DNA of 64,000 bases. Origin: Blastococcus mobilis (GTDB lineage: Bacteria > Actinomycetota > Actinomycetes > Mycobacteriales > Geodermatophilaceae). Where the stretch lies: contig NZ_FZNO01000015.1 in assembly GCF_900188025.1 (NCBI RefSeq), positions 1 to 64,000 on the forward strand, in the 5' to 3' direction. Of the stretch, positions 48,613 to 57,528 are shown one piece after another. How positions within the stretch are numbered: position 1 is the first letter of the stretch; each line of letters begins with the position of its first letter. The notes beneath the pieces were generated by a model. That model did not search any database. It saw nothing but the letters and a program-made list of their open reading frames with translations, and was not told the DNA's origin. Made by a program: the position numbers and the translations under genes.

Positions 48613-49518
48613 ATGGGGATCATGCTCGGCCCCAACCAGTACGGGAAAGCGGAGGTCCGCGTCGTCGCCGTGGACCGGACCTCCTCGCGCCACTCGCTGG
48701 TCGACCTCAATGTCAGCTCGGCCCTTCGCGGCGACTTCGCCGCCGCGCACACCGTCGGAGACAACAGCCACGTCCTGACCACCGATGCGCAGAAGAACAC
48801 CGTGTTCGCCTTCGCGCGGGACGGCGTGGGCTCCCCCGAGGCGTTCGGACTGCGCCTGGCCCGGCACTTCGCCGGGGCCTACGACTGGATCACCGGCGCA
48901 CGGGTCGCCGTGGAGTCCTACGGCTGGGAGCGGATCTCCGTGGGCGGTGTGGAGCACGACCACTCGTTCCGGAGGGCCGGGGGCGAGACCCGGACGGCGG
49001 TCGTGACCGTGGACGGCGACCGGGCCCATGTCGTCGCGGGGCTCACCGACCTCGTCGTCCTCAAGACCACCGGCTCGGAGTTCCGGGGCTTTCCGCGCGA
49101 CCGGTACACGACCCTGGCCGAGACCCGGGACCGCATCCTGGCCACCGCCGTGACCGCGCGCTGGCGCTACACGACCACGGACCTGGACTTCGACGCGTGC
49201 TTCGCCGGCGTCCGGACGACGCTGCTGGAGACGTTCGCCGCGACGCACTCCCTGGCGCTGCAGCAGTCGCTCTACGCGATGGGCGAGGCGGTGCTGGAGC
49301 AGTTCTCCGACATCGCCGAGGTCCGGATGTCGATGCCGAACAGGCACCACTTCCTGCAGGATCTGTCGGCCTACGGGCTCGACAACACCCCCGACGGCCC
49401 CGGCCTCGTCGTCTACCACGCCGACGACCGGCCGTACGGGCTGATCGAGGGCACCGTCCTCCGCGACGACGCGGACCCGGCCGAGATCGCCTGGCAGGGC
49501 ACGCCGGGGTTCTGCTGA
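48613..49518 (+). CDS. pucL: urate oxidase (uricase)
   Basis: 301 residues, full length. Oxidises urate to 5-hydroxyisourate. Visible are LGPNQYGKAEVRVVAVDR (about 5-22), the catalytic Thr region VLTTDAQKNTVFAF (about 54-67), LKTTGSEFRGFPRDRYTTL (about 149), and MSMPNRHHFLQDLSAYGLDN (about 239). ATG start 52 bp after uraH. None of the urate genes carries the shared operator, so they may have separate control. Confidence 0.96.
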   Translation: MGIMLGPNQYGKAEVRVVAVDRTSSRHSLVDLNVSSALRGDFAAAHTVGDNSHVLTTDAQKNTVFAFARDGVGSPEAFGLRLARHFAGAYDWITGARVAVESYGWERISVGGVEHDHSFRRAGGETRTAVVTVDGDRAHVVAGLTDLVVLKTTGSEFRGFPRDRYTTLAETRDRILATAVTARWRYTTTDLDFDACFAGVRTTLLETFAATHSLALQQSLYAMGEAVLEQFSDIAEVRMSMPNRHHFLQDLSAYGLDNTPDGPGLVVYHADDRPYGLIEGTVLRDDADPAEIAWQGTPGFC

Positions 49519-49549
49519 GCTCAGCCCACCGGGGCTCGGCCCCGACGAT

Positions 49550-49596
49550 GTGCGCTGAGTACCAGTTCTGAACGCTGAAACTGCAACTCAGCGCAC
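49550..49596. terminator. bidirectional hairpin after uricase
   Basis: Outer arms GTGCGCTGAGT and ACTCAGCGCAC (perfect 11 bp) enclose an inner CAGTT/AACTG pair. It lies between the convergent uricase and LiaF-like genes. Confidence 0.65.
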
Positions 49597-49644
49597 TTCA
49601 TCCGGCCGGATTCCTCGCGCAACGGTGCGGGCGTGCTTCTGAGC

Positions 49645-50118
49645 TCAGCCGGCCTCTAGGCCGATGCCGCCGAGCACCACCACGGCGTGGACCCGCAGGT
49701 CGGCGGCGTGCTCGTCGCGGGTGCGCTGCAGCGCGCCGTCGGTGCCGATCCCCCCGATCCCGCGGAACTCCCACCAGACGCGCCAGTCGGACGGCACGCG
49801 CACCGCCAACCCGGCCATCGCCGCGCGCACGGTGACGTCGATACCGGCCTGGGGTCGCGGGAGGCCGCTCAGGTCGAGTTCACCGCCGGCCATGGCGAGG
49901 TCGAGCCGGACCCGGGAGAGCTGGGGGTTCCTCGGGTGCAGCTCCAGCCCGGTGTGGGTGAACACCCGCCGGATGCTGGTGCTGCTCTCGTCGCCCACGT
50001 TCTTCTGCCACGCCGTCACCCGGCCGGCGAGGGCGACCAGTGCCTGGAACGTGAACCAGCCGACCAGCCAGGGGAGCATCCGCCGAGCGAGGGGTGGCAT
50101 CGGCCGCGATCTGCGCAT
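49645..50118 (-). CDS. membrane-anchored protein with LiaF-like C-terminal domain
   Basis: 157 residues. One hydrophobic helix near the N-terminus (about 14-32, LPWLVGWFTFQALVALAG) followed by a strand-rich part. The C-terminal GLAVRVPSDWRVWWEFRGIGGIGTDG resembles the DUF2154/LiaF cell-wall-stress domain. Divergent from the phosphoribosyltransferase gene. Function inferred only by fold resemblance. Confidence 0.55.
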   Translation of the reverse strand: MRRSRPMPPLARRMLPWLVGWFTFQALVALAGRVTAWQKNVGDESSTSIRRVFTHTGLELHPRNPQLSRVRLDLAMAGGELDLSGLPRPQAGIDVTVRAAMAGLAVRVPSDWRVWWEFRGIGGIGTDGALQRTRDEHAADLRVHAVVVLGGIGLEAG

Positions 50119-50187
50119 GGCCGGTCAGCCTGCCCGTCCGGGAGGCCGCCGCCCAGCGGTTCGGGCGCGCTGGGACCATCGGCGACC

Positions 50188-50682
50188 GTGAGCGACGAGC
50201 GCGAGACCCTGACCTACGAGGTGTTCGGCACGGCAAGCCGCGAGCTCGCCGAGCAAGTCAACGACGACGGCTACGAGCCGGACCTGATCCTGTCCATCGC
50301 CCGCGGCGGGCTCTTCCTCGCGGGAGCGCTGGGCTACGCGCTCGACGTGAAGAACCTCTTCGTGATGAACGTCGAGTTCTACACCGGCGTCGACGAGCGG
50401 CTCGACCTGCCCGTCGTGCTGCCCCCGACCCTCGACCGGGTGGACCTGACCGGCGCGAACGTGCTGGTGGCCGACGACGTGGCCGACACCGGCAAGACCC
50501 TCGAACTGGTCCGCGACTTCTGCTCCGGCTACGTGGCCGAGGTTCGGACGGCGGTCATCTACGAGAAGCCGCAGTCGGTGGTGAGGTGCGACTACGTCTG
50601 GCGGCGCACCGACCGGTGGATCGACTTCCCGTGGTCCACGCTCCCCCCGGTCGTCCGCCGCAGCGCCCGCCCCGGCCACTGA
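50188..50682 (+). CDS. phosphoribosyltransferase (hypoxanthine/xanthine-type fold)
   Basis: 164 residues. ILSIARGGLFLAGALGYALD (about 34-53) and the PRPP-binding loop VLVADDVADTGKT (about 92-104) define a type I PRTase. Similar short proteins are annotated as hypoxanthine or xanthine-guanine phosphoribosyltransferase-like. Located beside the urate cluster, a purine-salvage role is plausible. GTG start. Confidence 0.85.
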   Translation: MSDERETLTYEVFGTASRELAEQVNDDGYEPDLILSIARGGLFLAGALGYALDVKNLFVMNVEFYTGVDERLDLPVVLPPTLDRVDLTGANVLVADDVADTGKTLELVRDFCSGYVAEVRTAVIYEKPQSVVRCDYVWRRTDRWIDFPWSTLPPVVRRSARPGH

Positions 50683-50683
50683 C

Positions 50684-51136
50684 GTGCCGACCGCGCCCGC
50701 CGTCCGCCTCGAGCCCGTGACGGCCGAGAACGTCCGCGCAGTCTGCGACCTGCGGGTCGCCGCCGGACAGGAGTCCTTCGTCGCCCCGGACGCGGTGTCG
50801 CTGGCCGAGGCCTACGTGCACGAGCAGGCCTGGTGCCGAGCGGCGTACGCCGGCGACGACCTCGTCGGGTTCGTCATGCTCCACGACACCGCGCGCGACC
50901 AGGGCTACATGCTGTGGCGCCTCATGGTGGACGCGCGGTTCCAGGGCCGCGGCTACGGCCGGCAGGTGGTCGACCAGGTCCTCGCGTACGTCCGCACCCG
51001 GCCGGGCGCGACGCGGTTGTCCGTGGGAGCCCACCAGGGGGTGGGTGGCCCGGGCCCGTTCTACGAGTCCCTCGGTTTCGTCCCCACCGGCGAGGTGATC
51101 GGGGGCGAGGAGGTCGTGTACGCGCTCCCGCTCTGA
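50684..51136 (+). CDS. GNAT family N-acetyltransferase
   Basis: 150 residues. Acetyl-CoA-binding motif A RFQGRGYGRQVVDQVL (about 85-100), preceded by MLWRLMVD, and a late GPFYESLGFVPTGE. Begins one base after the phosphoribosyltransferase stop, so co-transcribed. Substrate unknown; the layout resembles spermine/diamine acetyltransferase-like proteins. Confidence 0.88.
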   Translation: MPTAPAVRLEPVTAENVRAVCDLRVAAGQESFVAPDAVSLAEAYVHEQAWCRAAYAGDDLVGFVMLHDTARDQGYMLWRLMVDARFQGRGYGRQVVDQVLAYVRTRPGATRLSVGAHQGVGGPGPFYESLGFVPTGEVIGGEEVVYALPL

Positions 51137-51163
51137 GCTCGGCCGCCGACCAGGCCCCGGACA

Positions 51164-51188
51164 GGCGGCGGAAGGCTCTTCCGCCGCC
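51164..51188. terminator. hairpin between convergent GNAT and methyltransferase genes
   Basis: GGCGGCGGAA and TTCCGCCGCC pair perfectly over 10 bp around a 5-base loop, 27 bp after the GNAT stop. Confidence 0.7.
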
Positions 51189-51305
51189 GCCGTCCCTCAG
51201 GCCGCTCCGCCGGCGCGTCAGTACCGGACCTCGTGACCGAGCGGACGGTCGCTGGAGCGACCACGGCGGAAGTGCGGACCGTTCCGCTCTTCTCGGTTCG
51301 CGGCG

Positions 51306-52430
51306 TCAGCGTCGGGTGGAGACCGTGACGGTGAACTTCGGTGTCTGCTCGACGACCCGGGTGGGCCCGACCAGCCGCGACAGCGTCGGCTTGTAGCGGA
51401 GCGCGCTGTTGTAGACCGTCCACAGCTCGCCGCCCGGGCGGAGCACCCGGCCCGCGGCGTGGAACAGCCGGTCGGCGGCCGCGGTCACGACCGCGGCGCC
51501 GACGTGGAAGGGCGGGTTGCAGACGACGAGGTCGATGCTTCCGTCGGGCACGGAGTCGGCGGCGTCGTCCCGGACCACGCGGATCCGCTCGCCGAGCCCG
51601 TTGGCCTCCGCCGTCGCGACGGCCGAGGCGACCGCCGCCGCGGACTGGTCCACCGCCACGACCTCGAGGTCCGGCCGACTGCAGGCCAGCGCTGCCGCCA
51701 GCACACCGGTGCCGCACCCCAGGTCCAGCGCCGACCCGGCCGGGGCGGCAGCGTCGAGCGCGGTGAGCAGCGTGCGGGTCCCGACGTCGATCTTCGTGCC
51801 GGCGAATGCGGCGCCGTGGGCGCAGACGGTGAGTCCGAGGTCGGGGTGCTCCTGGCGTCGGGGGAACGAGGACGGCGACGGCCGGGGGCCCCGGGCCACC
51901 AGCACGCGAGACTTCTGCCGGGCCAGCGTCGCCGAGACCTCGGTGAAGGAGTCCCGGAGGACGTCGTTCATGGCGTGGGTCATGTGCTTGACCCGGCCAC
52001 CGACCAGCACCGTGACGTCGGGCGCCGCCGACGCCGCCAGCACTTCGGCGATCTCGCGCAGAGCCTCCAGCGCCTTGGGCGCCTGGACCAGCACGAGGCG
52101 TGCGCCGGAGGCGAGCTCCGGTCCGAGCGGCAGCGCCCGGTAGGTGCCGGCCAGCCCCGACCGCTCGGCGTTGCGCACCAGCGCCCGCCCGCCCACCAGC
52201 AGGTCCTGCGCGACACGCACGTCGCGGGCGCCGTGCAGCGCCACCGCCCCGAGGGTCAGCGCGCCGTACGCGTCGTCGACGACGGCGACCTCCCCGGGTC
52301 CACACCCGGCGAGCAGGTCGGCGGCCTCGTCGAGCAGCAGCCGGTCGGTCGCATCGACCGCCACCAGCTCCGGCGCCTCGACGTCGGGAGCCCGCCGGAG
52401 CTGGGCGAAGAACTCACCTGGATCGGTCAC
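51306..52430 (-). CDS. class I SAM methyltransferase, RsmC/RlmG-like
   Basis: About 374 residues. Two Rossmann-like halves as in RsmC/RlmG guanine-N2 rRNA methyltransferases. The catalytic half has ALDLGCGTGVLAAAL (about 232) and the N-P-P-F-H motif (about 303), with VGGRVKHMTH at the end of the first half. GTG 52430 has GGAAG 8 bp upstream; GTG 52460 is also possible. Which rRNA position is modified is not known. Confidence 0.85.
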   Translation of the reverse strand: MTDPGEFFAQLRRAPDVEAPELVAVDATDRLLLDEAADLLAGCGPGEVAVVDDAYGALTLGAVALHGARDVRVAQDLLVGGRALVRNAERSGLAGTYRALPLGPELASGARLVLVQAPKALEALREIAEVLAASAAPDVTVLVGGRVKHMTHAMNDVLRDSFTEVSATLARQKSRVLVARGPRPSPSSFPRRQEHPDLGLTVCAHGAAFAGTKIDVGTRTLLTALDAAAPAGSALDLGCGTGVLAAALACSRPDLEVVAVDQSAAAVASAVATAEANGLGERIRVVRDDAADSVPDGSIDLVVCNPPFHVGAAVVTAAADRLFHAAGRVLRPGGELWTVYNSALRYKPTLSRLVGPTRVVEQTPKFTVTVSTRR

Positions 52431-52460
52431 AGGTATAGCTTCCAATGCGCCACCGGCCAC

Positions 52461-52573
52461 CCTTCAGGGTCCCGCGCCGAGCGTGCGAGGCGTCGGGGTG
52501 GTGAGGTTCTGGCACGGCCTCGTCCCGGGGCCCGACGCGAGCGTGCGAGCGATGGGGAGGACGAGGTCCTTCC
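52461..52573. repeat. dispersed gene-boundary repeat, copy 2
   Basis: Directly after the msrA stop on the minus strand: GGAAGGACCTCGTCCTCC, then CGCTCGCACGCTCG, CCCGGGACGAGGCC, and a second GCCTCGCACGCTCG. Same order and wording as the repeat before the AlkB-like gene (1100-1215). The gap to the methyltransferase gene holds nothing else. Confidence 0.65.
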
Positions 52574-53227
52574 TCAGACCCCCGGCAGGCCGACGGGGCA
52601 GGAGACGCCGGTCGAGTGCACCGGGCAGTAGCCGCCCGGCACCTTGTAGAGGTACTGCTGGTGGTAGTCCTCGGCGTAGAAGAACTGGCCCAGCGGCGCG
52701 ATCTCGGTGGTGATGTCGCCGTAGCCGGCCGCCTTCAGGCGCTGCTGGTAGGCGTCGCGGGTGGCGAGGGCGGCAGCTTCCTGCTCCGGGGACTGGACGT
52801 AGATCGCCGAGCGGTACTGGGTGCCGACGTCGTTGCCCTGCCGCATGCCCTGGGTCGGGTCGTGGTCCTCCCAGAAGACCTTGAGCAGCTGCTCGTAGGA
52901 GATCACCGCCGGGTCGAACACGACCAGGACGACCTCGGTGTGCCCGGTGCGCGCCGAGCAGACCTCCTCGTACGTCGGGTTGGGGGTGTACCCGCCGGCG
53001 TAGCCGGCCGCGGTGGAGTAGACGCCCGGCGTCTCCCAGAAGACCTTCTCCACGCCCCAGAAGCACCCGGCGCCGAAGACGGCGGTCTGCATGCCCTCGG
53101 GGAACGGCGGCTGGATGCGGTTGCCGTTCACGGCGTGGACCTCGGGCACGTGCGGGAGCGGGTCCGGGCGGCCGGGCAGTGCGTCGTCCGGCGTGACCGG
53201 CTGCGTCTTGGACCGGGAGAACAACAT
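52574..53227 (-). CDS. msrA: peptide methionine-S-sulfoxide reductase MsrA
   Basis: 217 residues. Active site G-C-F-W-G (about 53-57), then [37 protein letters not shown] and [19 protein letters not shown], all MsrA hallmarks. Repairs oxidised methionine using thioredoxin; a resolving Cys may be in GGYCPVHS near the C-terminus. ATG 53227 gives the standard length with the long N-terminal lead common in actinobacteria. Divergent from the MDR gene. Confidence 0.96.
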   Translation of the reverse strand: MLFSRSKTQPVTPDDALPGRPDPLPHVPEVHAVNGNRIQPPFPEGMQTAVFGAGCFWGVEKVFWETPGVYSTAAGYAGGYTPNPTYEEVCSARTGHTEVVLVVFDPAVISYEQLLKVFWEDHDPTQGMRQGNDVGTQYRSAIYVQSPEQEAAALATRDAYQQRLKAAGYGDITTEIAPLGQFFYAEDYHQQYLYKVPGGYCPVHSTGVSCPVGLPGV

Positions 53228-53295
53228 GCTCCGAGCGTAGGCCCGCGCCGCAACCCGATGGCACGCCATCCACCCGGCGCATGCAGGATCGGAAG

Positions 53296-54312
53296 ATGCC
53301 CGTCTCCGCACGTGAATGGCAGCTGGCGGCCCGGCCGCACGGCGAGCCGACCCCCGAGGACTTCCGACTCGTCGAGGTCGAGCGACCCGACCCGGCCGAC
53401 GGTGAGGTCGTCGTCCGGATGCTCGTGATGTCGGTCGACCCCTACATGCGCGGCCGGATGCGGGCCGCGAAGTCCTACGCCGCGCCCTGGGAGGTGGGCG
53501 AGACCATGCAGGGCGGCGCCGTCGGCCGGGTGGTCGCCTCCCGCTCGGCCGATGTCCCGGAAGGCGCGCTGGTGCTCACCGACGCCGGCTGGCGGAACGT
53601 CGCCGTCCTCGACGCCCAGCACGTCCGCGTGCTGCCGGAGCTGCCCGGCATCCCGCCGAGCTACCACCTCGGCGTCCTCGGGATGCCCGGGCTGACCGCG
53701 TGGGCCGGCCTCTTCCAGGTCGCGGCGTTCCGGGCCGGCGAGGACGTCTTCGTCTCGGGCGCGGCCGGCGCGGTGGGCAGCCTGGTCGGCCAGTTCGCCC
53801 GGCTGCGCGGCGCCGCGTCGGTCGTGGGCAGCGCGGGCAGCCCCGAGAAGGTCACCTGGCTGACCGACGAACTGGGCTTCACCGCGGCCTTCGACTACCA
53901 CGCGGGACCGGTCGCGCAGCAGCTGGCGGCGGCGGCGCCCGACGGCATCGACGTCTACTTCGACAACGTGGGCGGTGAGCACCTGGAGGCCGCCATCGGC
54001 GCCCTGCGCGTGCACGGCCGGGCGGCGATCTGCGGCTCCATCTCCGCCTACAACGCGGTGAGCCCTCCCCCGGGCCCGCGGAACATGTCACTGCTGGTGG
54101 CCAGCAGGCTCACCCTGCGCGGGTTCCTCGTCGGCGACCACACCGACCTGCGGCCGGAGTTCCTCGAGACGGTCTCGGCCTGGCTGGCCTCGGGCGAGCT
54201 GGTCGTGCGCGAGACCGTGCGCGAGGGCCTGGACAACGCCGTGCCCGCCTTCCTCGACCTCCTCCGGGGCGGCAACACCGGGAAGATGATCGTGACGCTG
54301 TCCGACGACTGA
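53296..54312 (+). CDS. zinc-free medium-chain NADP-dependent oxidoreductase
   Basis: 338 residues. Leukotriene-B4-dehydrogenase/curcumin-reductase type: N-terminal [11 protein letters not shown] (about 49-59), NADP-binding [15 protein letters not shown] (about 154-168), [14 protein letters not shown] (about 218) and the lack of zinc ligands. Reduces activated double bonds. ATG 53296 has GGAAG directly upstream; an ATG at 53281 is possible. Confidence 0.92.
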   Translation: MPVSAREWQLAARPHGEPTPEDFRLVEVERPDPADGEVVVRMLVMSVDPYMRGRMRAAKSYAAPWEVGETMQGGAVGRVVASRSADVPEGALVLTDAGWRNVAVLDAQHVRVLPELPGIPPSYHLGVLGMPGLTAWAGLFQVAAFRAGEDVFVSGAAGAVGSLVGQFARLRGAASVVGSAGSPEKVTWLTDELGFTAAFDYHAGPVAQQLAAAAPDGIDVYFDNVGGEHLEAAIGALRVHGRAAICGSISAYNAVSPPPGPRNMSLLVASRLTLRGFLVGDHTDLRPEFLETVSAWLASGELVVRETVREGLDNAVPAFLDLLRGGNTGKMIVTLSDD

Positions 54313-54341
54313 GCGGTGGTGTGTGGGGCAGAGTGGCCCGC

Positions 54342-54545
54342 ATGTGGCTCTTCCTCACCCGCCGGCTGCGCATGTGGCTGATCCTGACCGTCGTCGTCCC
54401 CCTCACCACCGGGCTGCTGCGCCGCATCGGCCGCCGGCTGGAACGCCGCAACGGCCCCACCTCGGTGAGCCGCGCGCTGCTGAAGGCCGGCGACCTCGGC
54501 GACCGCGCACGGGCCACACTCCGCGGCGGACGACGGCGTGACTGA
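54342..54545 (+). CDS. small membrane-associated basic protein
   Basis: 67 residues from ATG 54342: a single helix (about 9-27, LRMWLILTVVVPLTTGLL) followed by a very basic tail. A GTG at 54321 would add seven residues. Overlaps the next gene start by a few bases, suggesting coupling. No family recognised; similar short proteins are common in actinobacteria. Confidence 0.6.
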   Translation: MWLFLTRRLRMWLILTVVVPLTTGLLRRIGRRLERRNGPTSVSRALLKAGDLGDRARATLRGGRRRD

Positions 54546-55224
54546 ACCGGGCCTCGAGGCGCGGGCTGCGCAGGGCGCGACCACCGCGGTGGCGCTGTTC
54601 TGCCACGGCGGGACCGTGGCCAGCGTCGAGCCGCCGCGTGAGCGCGCGCTCTCCCTGGTGCGGATGCGCGCGGTGGAGCAGTTCGTGTCCGCCGCCGCCG
54701 ACGACCGGGGACTCACCACGTGCCTGCTCCGCTACCGGGTCGCGGGCTGGAACGGCGTGGCCGCGGACGCCCACGCCGACGTCCGCTGGGCCCTGGACCG
54801 CATCCGCGCCGAGTACGGCGACATGCCGGTCGTGCTCGTGGGCCACTCCATGGGCGGCCGAGCGGTGCTGCGGGCCGGCGGGGCGCCCCAGGTGAGCGCG
54901 GTCTGCGCGCTGGCGCCGTGGACGCCGGCCGGGGAGCCGGTCAGCCACCTGCGCGGCCGGACGGTGACGATCATGCACGGACGAGGCGACCGGTGGGTGC
55001 CGGCCGCGCTGTCGGCCGACTTCGCCGTCCGGGCGCAGGAAGCCGGCGCCCGTGTGGCCCGCTTCACCATCGCCGGCGGGCACAGCATGATCCGGCGCGC
55101 GCACGTCTGGCACAGCTTCGTGCGGGACGTCGTGCTCGCCGGTGCGGGGCTGGAGCCGATGCGGCCCGATGTCGCCGCGGCGCTGGAGCGGGCCGGGGCC
55201 GCGAGCCTGGCCGTCGACCTGTAG
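54538..55224 (+). CDS. alpha/beta-hydrolase
   Basis: 228 residues. Nucleophile elbow G-H-S-M-G-G (about 102-107), strand-turn FCHGGTVASV near the N-terminus, acid near IMHGRGDRWVP (about 145-155) and catalytic His in IAGGHSMI (about 180). Dienelactone-hydrolase-like size. GTG start overlaps the preceding small gene. Substrate unknown. A hairpin at 55224-55253 follows. Confidence 0.87.
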   Translation: MTEPGLEARAAQGATTAVALFCHGGTVASVEPPRERALSLVRMRAVEQFVSAAADDRGLTTCLLRYRVAGWNGVAADAHADVRWALDRIRAEYGDMPVVLVGHSMGGRAVLRAGGAPQVSAVCALAPWTPAGEPVSHLRGRTVTIMHGRGDRWVPAALSADFAVRAQEAGARVARFTIAGGHSMIRRAHVWHSFVRDVVLAGAGLEPMRPDVAAALERAGAASLAVDL

Positions 55225-55253
55225 GCCTACCGGCGCGGTCGCCGGGTAGGCCC
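55224..55253 (+). terminator. hairpin between hydrolase and DUF1622 gene
   Basis: GGCCTACCGGCG pairs with CGCCGGGTAGGCC (one bulged G) around CGGT, starting at the hydrolase stop. It probably attenuates or ends the upstream message. Confidence 0.55.
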
Positions 55254-55258
55254 GGCGA

Positions 55259-55660
55259 GTGGAAGAACTGCTCGCCGACATCGTCGGCGTCCTGGTCACC
55301 GTGGTGGAGGCGTGCGGTGCCGCGATCGTCATCACCGGCGCCGTCTGGGCGTTCGCCCGGTTCCTCTGGGTGGGCCTGCGCCGGCGGACCACCGAGGCCT
55401 TCGTGCCCGTCCGCCTGACCCTCGGCAGGTTCCTGCTGCTGGGCCTGGAGTTCCAGCTGGCCAGCGACGTCCTCCGGACGGCCGTGGCACCCAGCTTCGA
55501 GGAGCTCGGTCTGCTCGCCGCGGTGGCGGCGATCCGGACGGCGCTGAACTACTTCCTCTCCAGGGAGATCGCCGACGAGCGACGCCAGGTCGCCGAGCAG
55601 GAGGAGACCGGGTCCGCGGTCGACGTCACCGCGGACGAGCACCGGCGGCGCAGCGCATGA
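55259..55660 (+). CDS. DUF1622 family membrane protein
   Basis: 133 residues with about three helices (10-32, 55-75, 82-100). DUF1622 core: EACGAAIVITGAVWAFARF then LGRFLLLGLEFQLASDVLRT and AIRTALNYFLSREI. Function unknown. GTG start; stop overlaps the next ATG, so a two-gene unit. Confidence 0.87.
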   Translation: MEELLADIVGVLVTVVEACGAAIVITGAVWAFARFLWVGLRRRTTEAFVPVRLTLGRFLLLGLEFQLASDVLRTAVAPSFEELGLLAAVAAIRTALNYFLSREIADERRQVAEQEETGSAVDVTADEHRRRSA

Positions 55661-56004
55661 CCGCTGCGCTCGAGGAGATCGCGGGCCTGCTGGCCGTGTG
55701 CATCGGGACGGCGGCCCTCATCGCCGGCGCGCTGGCCCTCGCGGTGACCCACCGGCCGTCACTGGCCCTGTCGGTGTTTCTGGATCTCCTCCTGGCGGCC
55801 GGCCTCCTGCGCCTCGTCGGTGACCCCGGCTGGCAGGCCATCGTCACAGTGGCGTCGATCGTCGTCCTGAGGCGCCTGATCGGTGTCGGGCTGCGGGTCG
55901 GCGGCCGGGCCTGGTCGTCGTCCGGGGGCGGGTCCGGCACGCGTGTCGGACCGCTGCGTTCCTCGGCCGTCGCCCGCCTCGTGCGGCCGGCGTGGCGGTC
56001 CTGA
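55657..56004 (+). CDS. small membrane protein coupled to DUF1622
   Basis: 115 residues, three probable helices (about 8-30, 35-55, 60-78), then a Ser/Gly-rich basic tail. ATG overlaps the DUF1622 stop. No family recognised; likely a partner of the DUF1622 protein. Confidence 0.65.
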   Translation: MTAALEEIAGLLAVCIGTAALIAGALALAVTHRPSLALSVFLDLLLAAGLLRLVGDPGWQAIVTVASIVVLRRLIGVGLRVGGRAWSSSGGGSGTRVGPLRSSAVARLVRPAWRS

Positions 56005-56101
56005 CGGCGTCGCCGTCGTGCTTGACGCCGTCGCCGTACCGGTAGGAGCGACGCAGCCGGCCCTCGAGGGTGCAGCCGGCCTTCTCTGCGACCCGGAGCC
56101 G
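56005..56101 (-). pseudogene. C-terminal remnant of a GNAT acetyltransferase
   Basis: Minus strand reads RLRVAEKAGCTLEGRLRRSY followed by RYGDGVKHDGDAV, the unmistakable C-terminal end of RimJ/RimL-type GNAT enzymes. It begins right after the SDR stop with no start codon or N-terminal domain and then runs into unrelated sequence. A relic of about 32 codons. Confidence 0.65.
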
Positions 56102-56103
56102 GA

Positions 56104-56907
56104 TCAGCTTCCCGCGGAGCCCGGTTCGGTCACCTGCCGGTTGAGCTTGGCTGCCACCGGCCCCGGAGTGACCGCCGACAGCCGGCCCATCGCCTTGCTG
56201 GCCAGCGAGCCGGCGAACACCGATGCCTCGCCCTTCATCAGACCGTCGAAGCCCTGTCGCGCCACCAGCGCGGGGTCGTCCTTCTGCTCCATGGCGCCCA
56301 GCCGGGTGTCAGTGGCATCGGCTCGATCGAAGAATTCGGTGTCGGTGGGTCCGGGGAGCAGCGCGGTGACGCTGACCCCGCGGTCGGACAGCTCCTCGCG
56401 GAGGGCGAGCGCGAGCGACTGGACGAACGCCTTCGACGCTCCGTACACCGCCTGGAAGGGCTGCGGCGCCTGGGAAGCGACCGACGAGGTGAACAGGATC
56501 CGGCCTGCGCCTCGGTCGGCCATGTCCTGTGCGACACGCTTGGCCAGGTGCATGGTGCCGATGCAGTTGAGCTCGACGAGCGCGATCTCCGCGTCCAGGC
56601 TGGTTTCCAGGAACGCGCCACCGACGCCGACCCCGGCGTTGAGGGCAGCGGCGTCGAGCGGGCGGCCGGCACCACGGACGGCGGCGACCAGGCGCTCGAC
56701 GTCGTTCCTCTTCGTCAGATCGACGCTGACCGGTGCCACCGCCCCACCGATGGCGCGCAGCTCTTCGACGGCGTCGTCGAGCTCGACGTCCTCGGCAGCG
56801 ACGATCAGGTCGAAGCCGTTCTCGGCGAACTGCCTGGCCAGCTCCCGCCCGATGCCACTGGACGCGCCGGTGACGAGAGCGAGCGGACGGGTCGCGGACT
56901 GGGACAC
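56104..56907 (-). CDS. short-chain dehydrogenase/reductase
   Basis: 267 residues. TGASSGIG (about 14-21), NAGVGVGG (about 90), catalytic Ser in FTSSVAS and YGASK (Tyr/Lys, about 155-159), then PGPTDTEFF. Classical SDR. GTG start with AGGAGG five bases upstream. Located 62 bp behind the VOC gene on the same strand. Substrate unknown. Confidence 0.9.
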   Translation of the reverse strand: MSQSATRPLALVTGASSGIGRELARQFAENGFDLIVAAEDVELDDAVEELRAIGGAVAPVSVDLTKRNDVERLVAAVRGAGRPLDAAALNAGVGVGGAFLETSLDAEIALVELNCIGTMHLAKRVAQDMADRGAGRILFTSSVASQAPQPFQAVYGASKAFVQSLALALREELSDRGVSVTALLPGPTDTEFFDRADATDTRLGAMEQKDDPALVARQGFDGLMKGEASVFAGSLASKAMGRLSAVTPGPVAAKLNRQVTEPGSAGS

Positions 56908-56969
56908 GGAGGCCTCCTGGCGGATCGGGATCGGCCCTCTCCGTGCCCCTCCCGCCGGGGGCTCACGCG

Positions 56970-57482
56970 TCAGACGGGGACGGAGACCCCGACGCCGCCG
57001 CGGGTCTGCGCACCGTAGCGCTCGATCTCCCGCTCCAGATCCAGCGGGGCGGTCATCGCCGCACCCTCGGTGACCTCGGGGGTGATCAGGTCGGCCGGCA
57101 GCAGCCAGGAGACCTCGAACTCGATGCCGTCGGGGTCCCGGGCGTAGAGCGCCTTGGTGGTGGCGTGGTCGGAGGCGCCGACCAGGGCACCGGCCTGCAG
57201 CAGCGCGTCGCGGATCCGGGCGAGCTCGGCGAGCGTGTCCACCTCCCACGCCAGGTGGTACAGCCCGACCGTGCGGCGGCCCGCCTCCGACGCGCCGGCG
57301 CCGGCGCCGATCTGGAACAGGCCCAGGTCGTGGTCGTTCGTGGAGCCCTCCGCCTGCAGGAACACCGCCGCGCCGGGGATCTCGGTCTTCGCGCGGAAGC
57401 CGAGGACGTCCCGGTAGAAGGCGTGGCTGCGCTCGACGTCGCGGACGTAGAGGACGGCGTGGTTGAGGCGCTGAACAGGCAT
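56970..57482 (-). CDS. VOC superfamily (glyoxalase/extradiol dioxygenase-like) protein
   Basis: 170 residues. Paired beta-alpha-beta modules: LNHAVLYVRDVERSHAFYRDVLGF (about 6-29) with the first metal His, YHLAWEVD (about 76) and DPDGIEFEVSW (about 119) with the metal Glu. Catechol 2,3-dioxygenase-like. ATG with AGGAG upstream. An inverted repeat lies at 57529-57542 in its promoter region. Confidence 0.87.
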   Translation of the reverse strand: MPVQRLNHAVLYVRDVERSHAFYRDVLGFRAKTEIPGAAVFLQAEGSTNDHDLGLFQIGAGAGASEAGRRTVGLYHLAWEVDTLAELARIRDALLQAGALVGASDHATTKALYARDPDGIEFEVSWLLPADLITPEVTEGAAMTAPLDLEREIERYGAQTRGGVGVSVPV

Positions 57483-57528
57483 GACGGACTCCTGACGACG
57501 GGACGGCGGGTACGTCCTCGGCAAGTTG

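Noticed and set aside
49550-49565. GCGCTGAGTACC resembling the shared operator after uricase
   Set aside because: One base is missing from the core spacing and it lies in a hairpin between convergent genes, not in a promoter.
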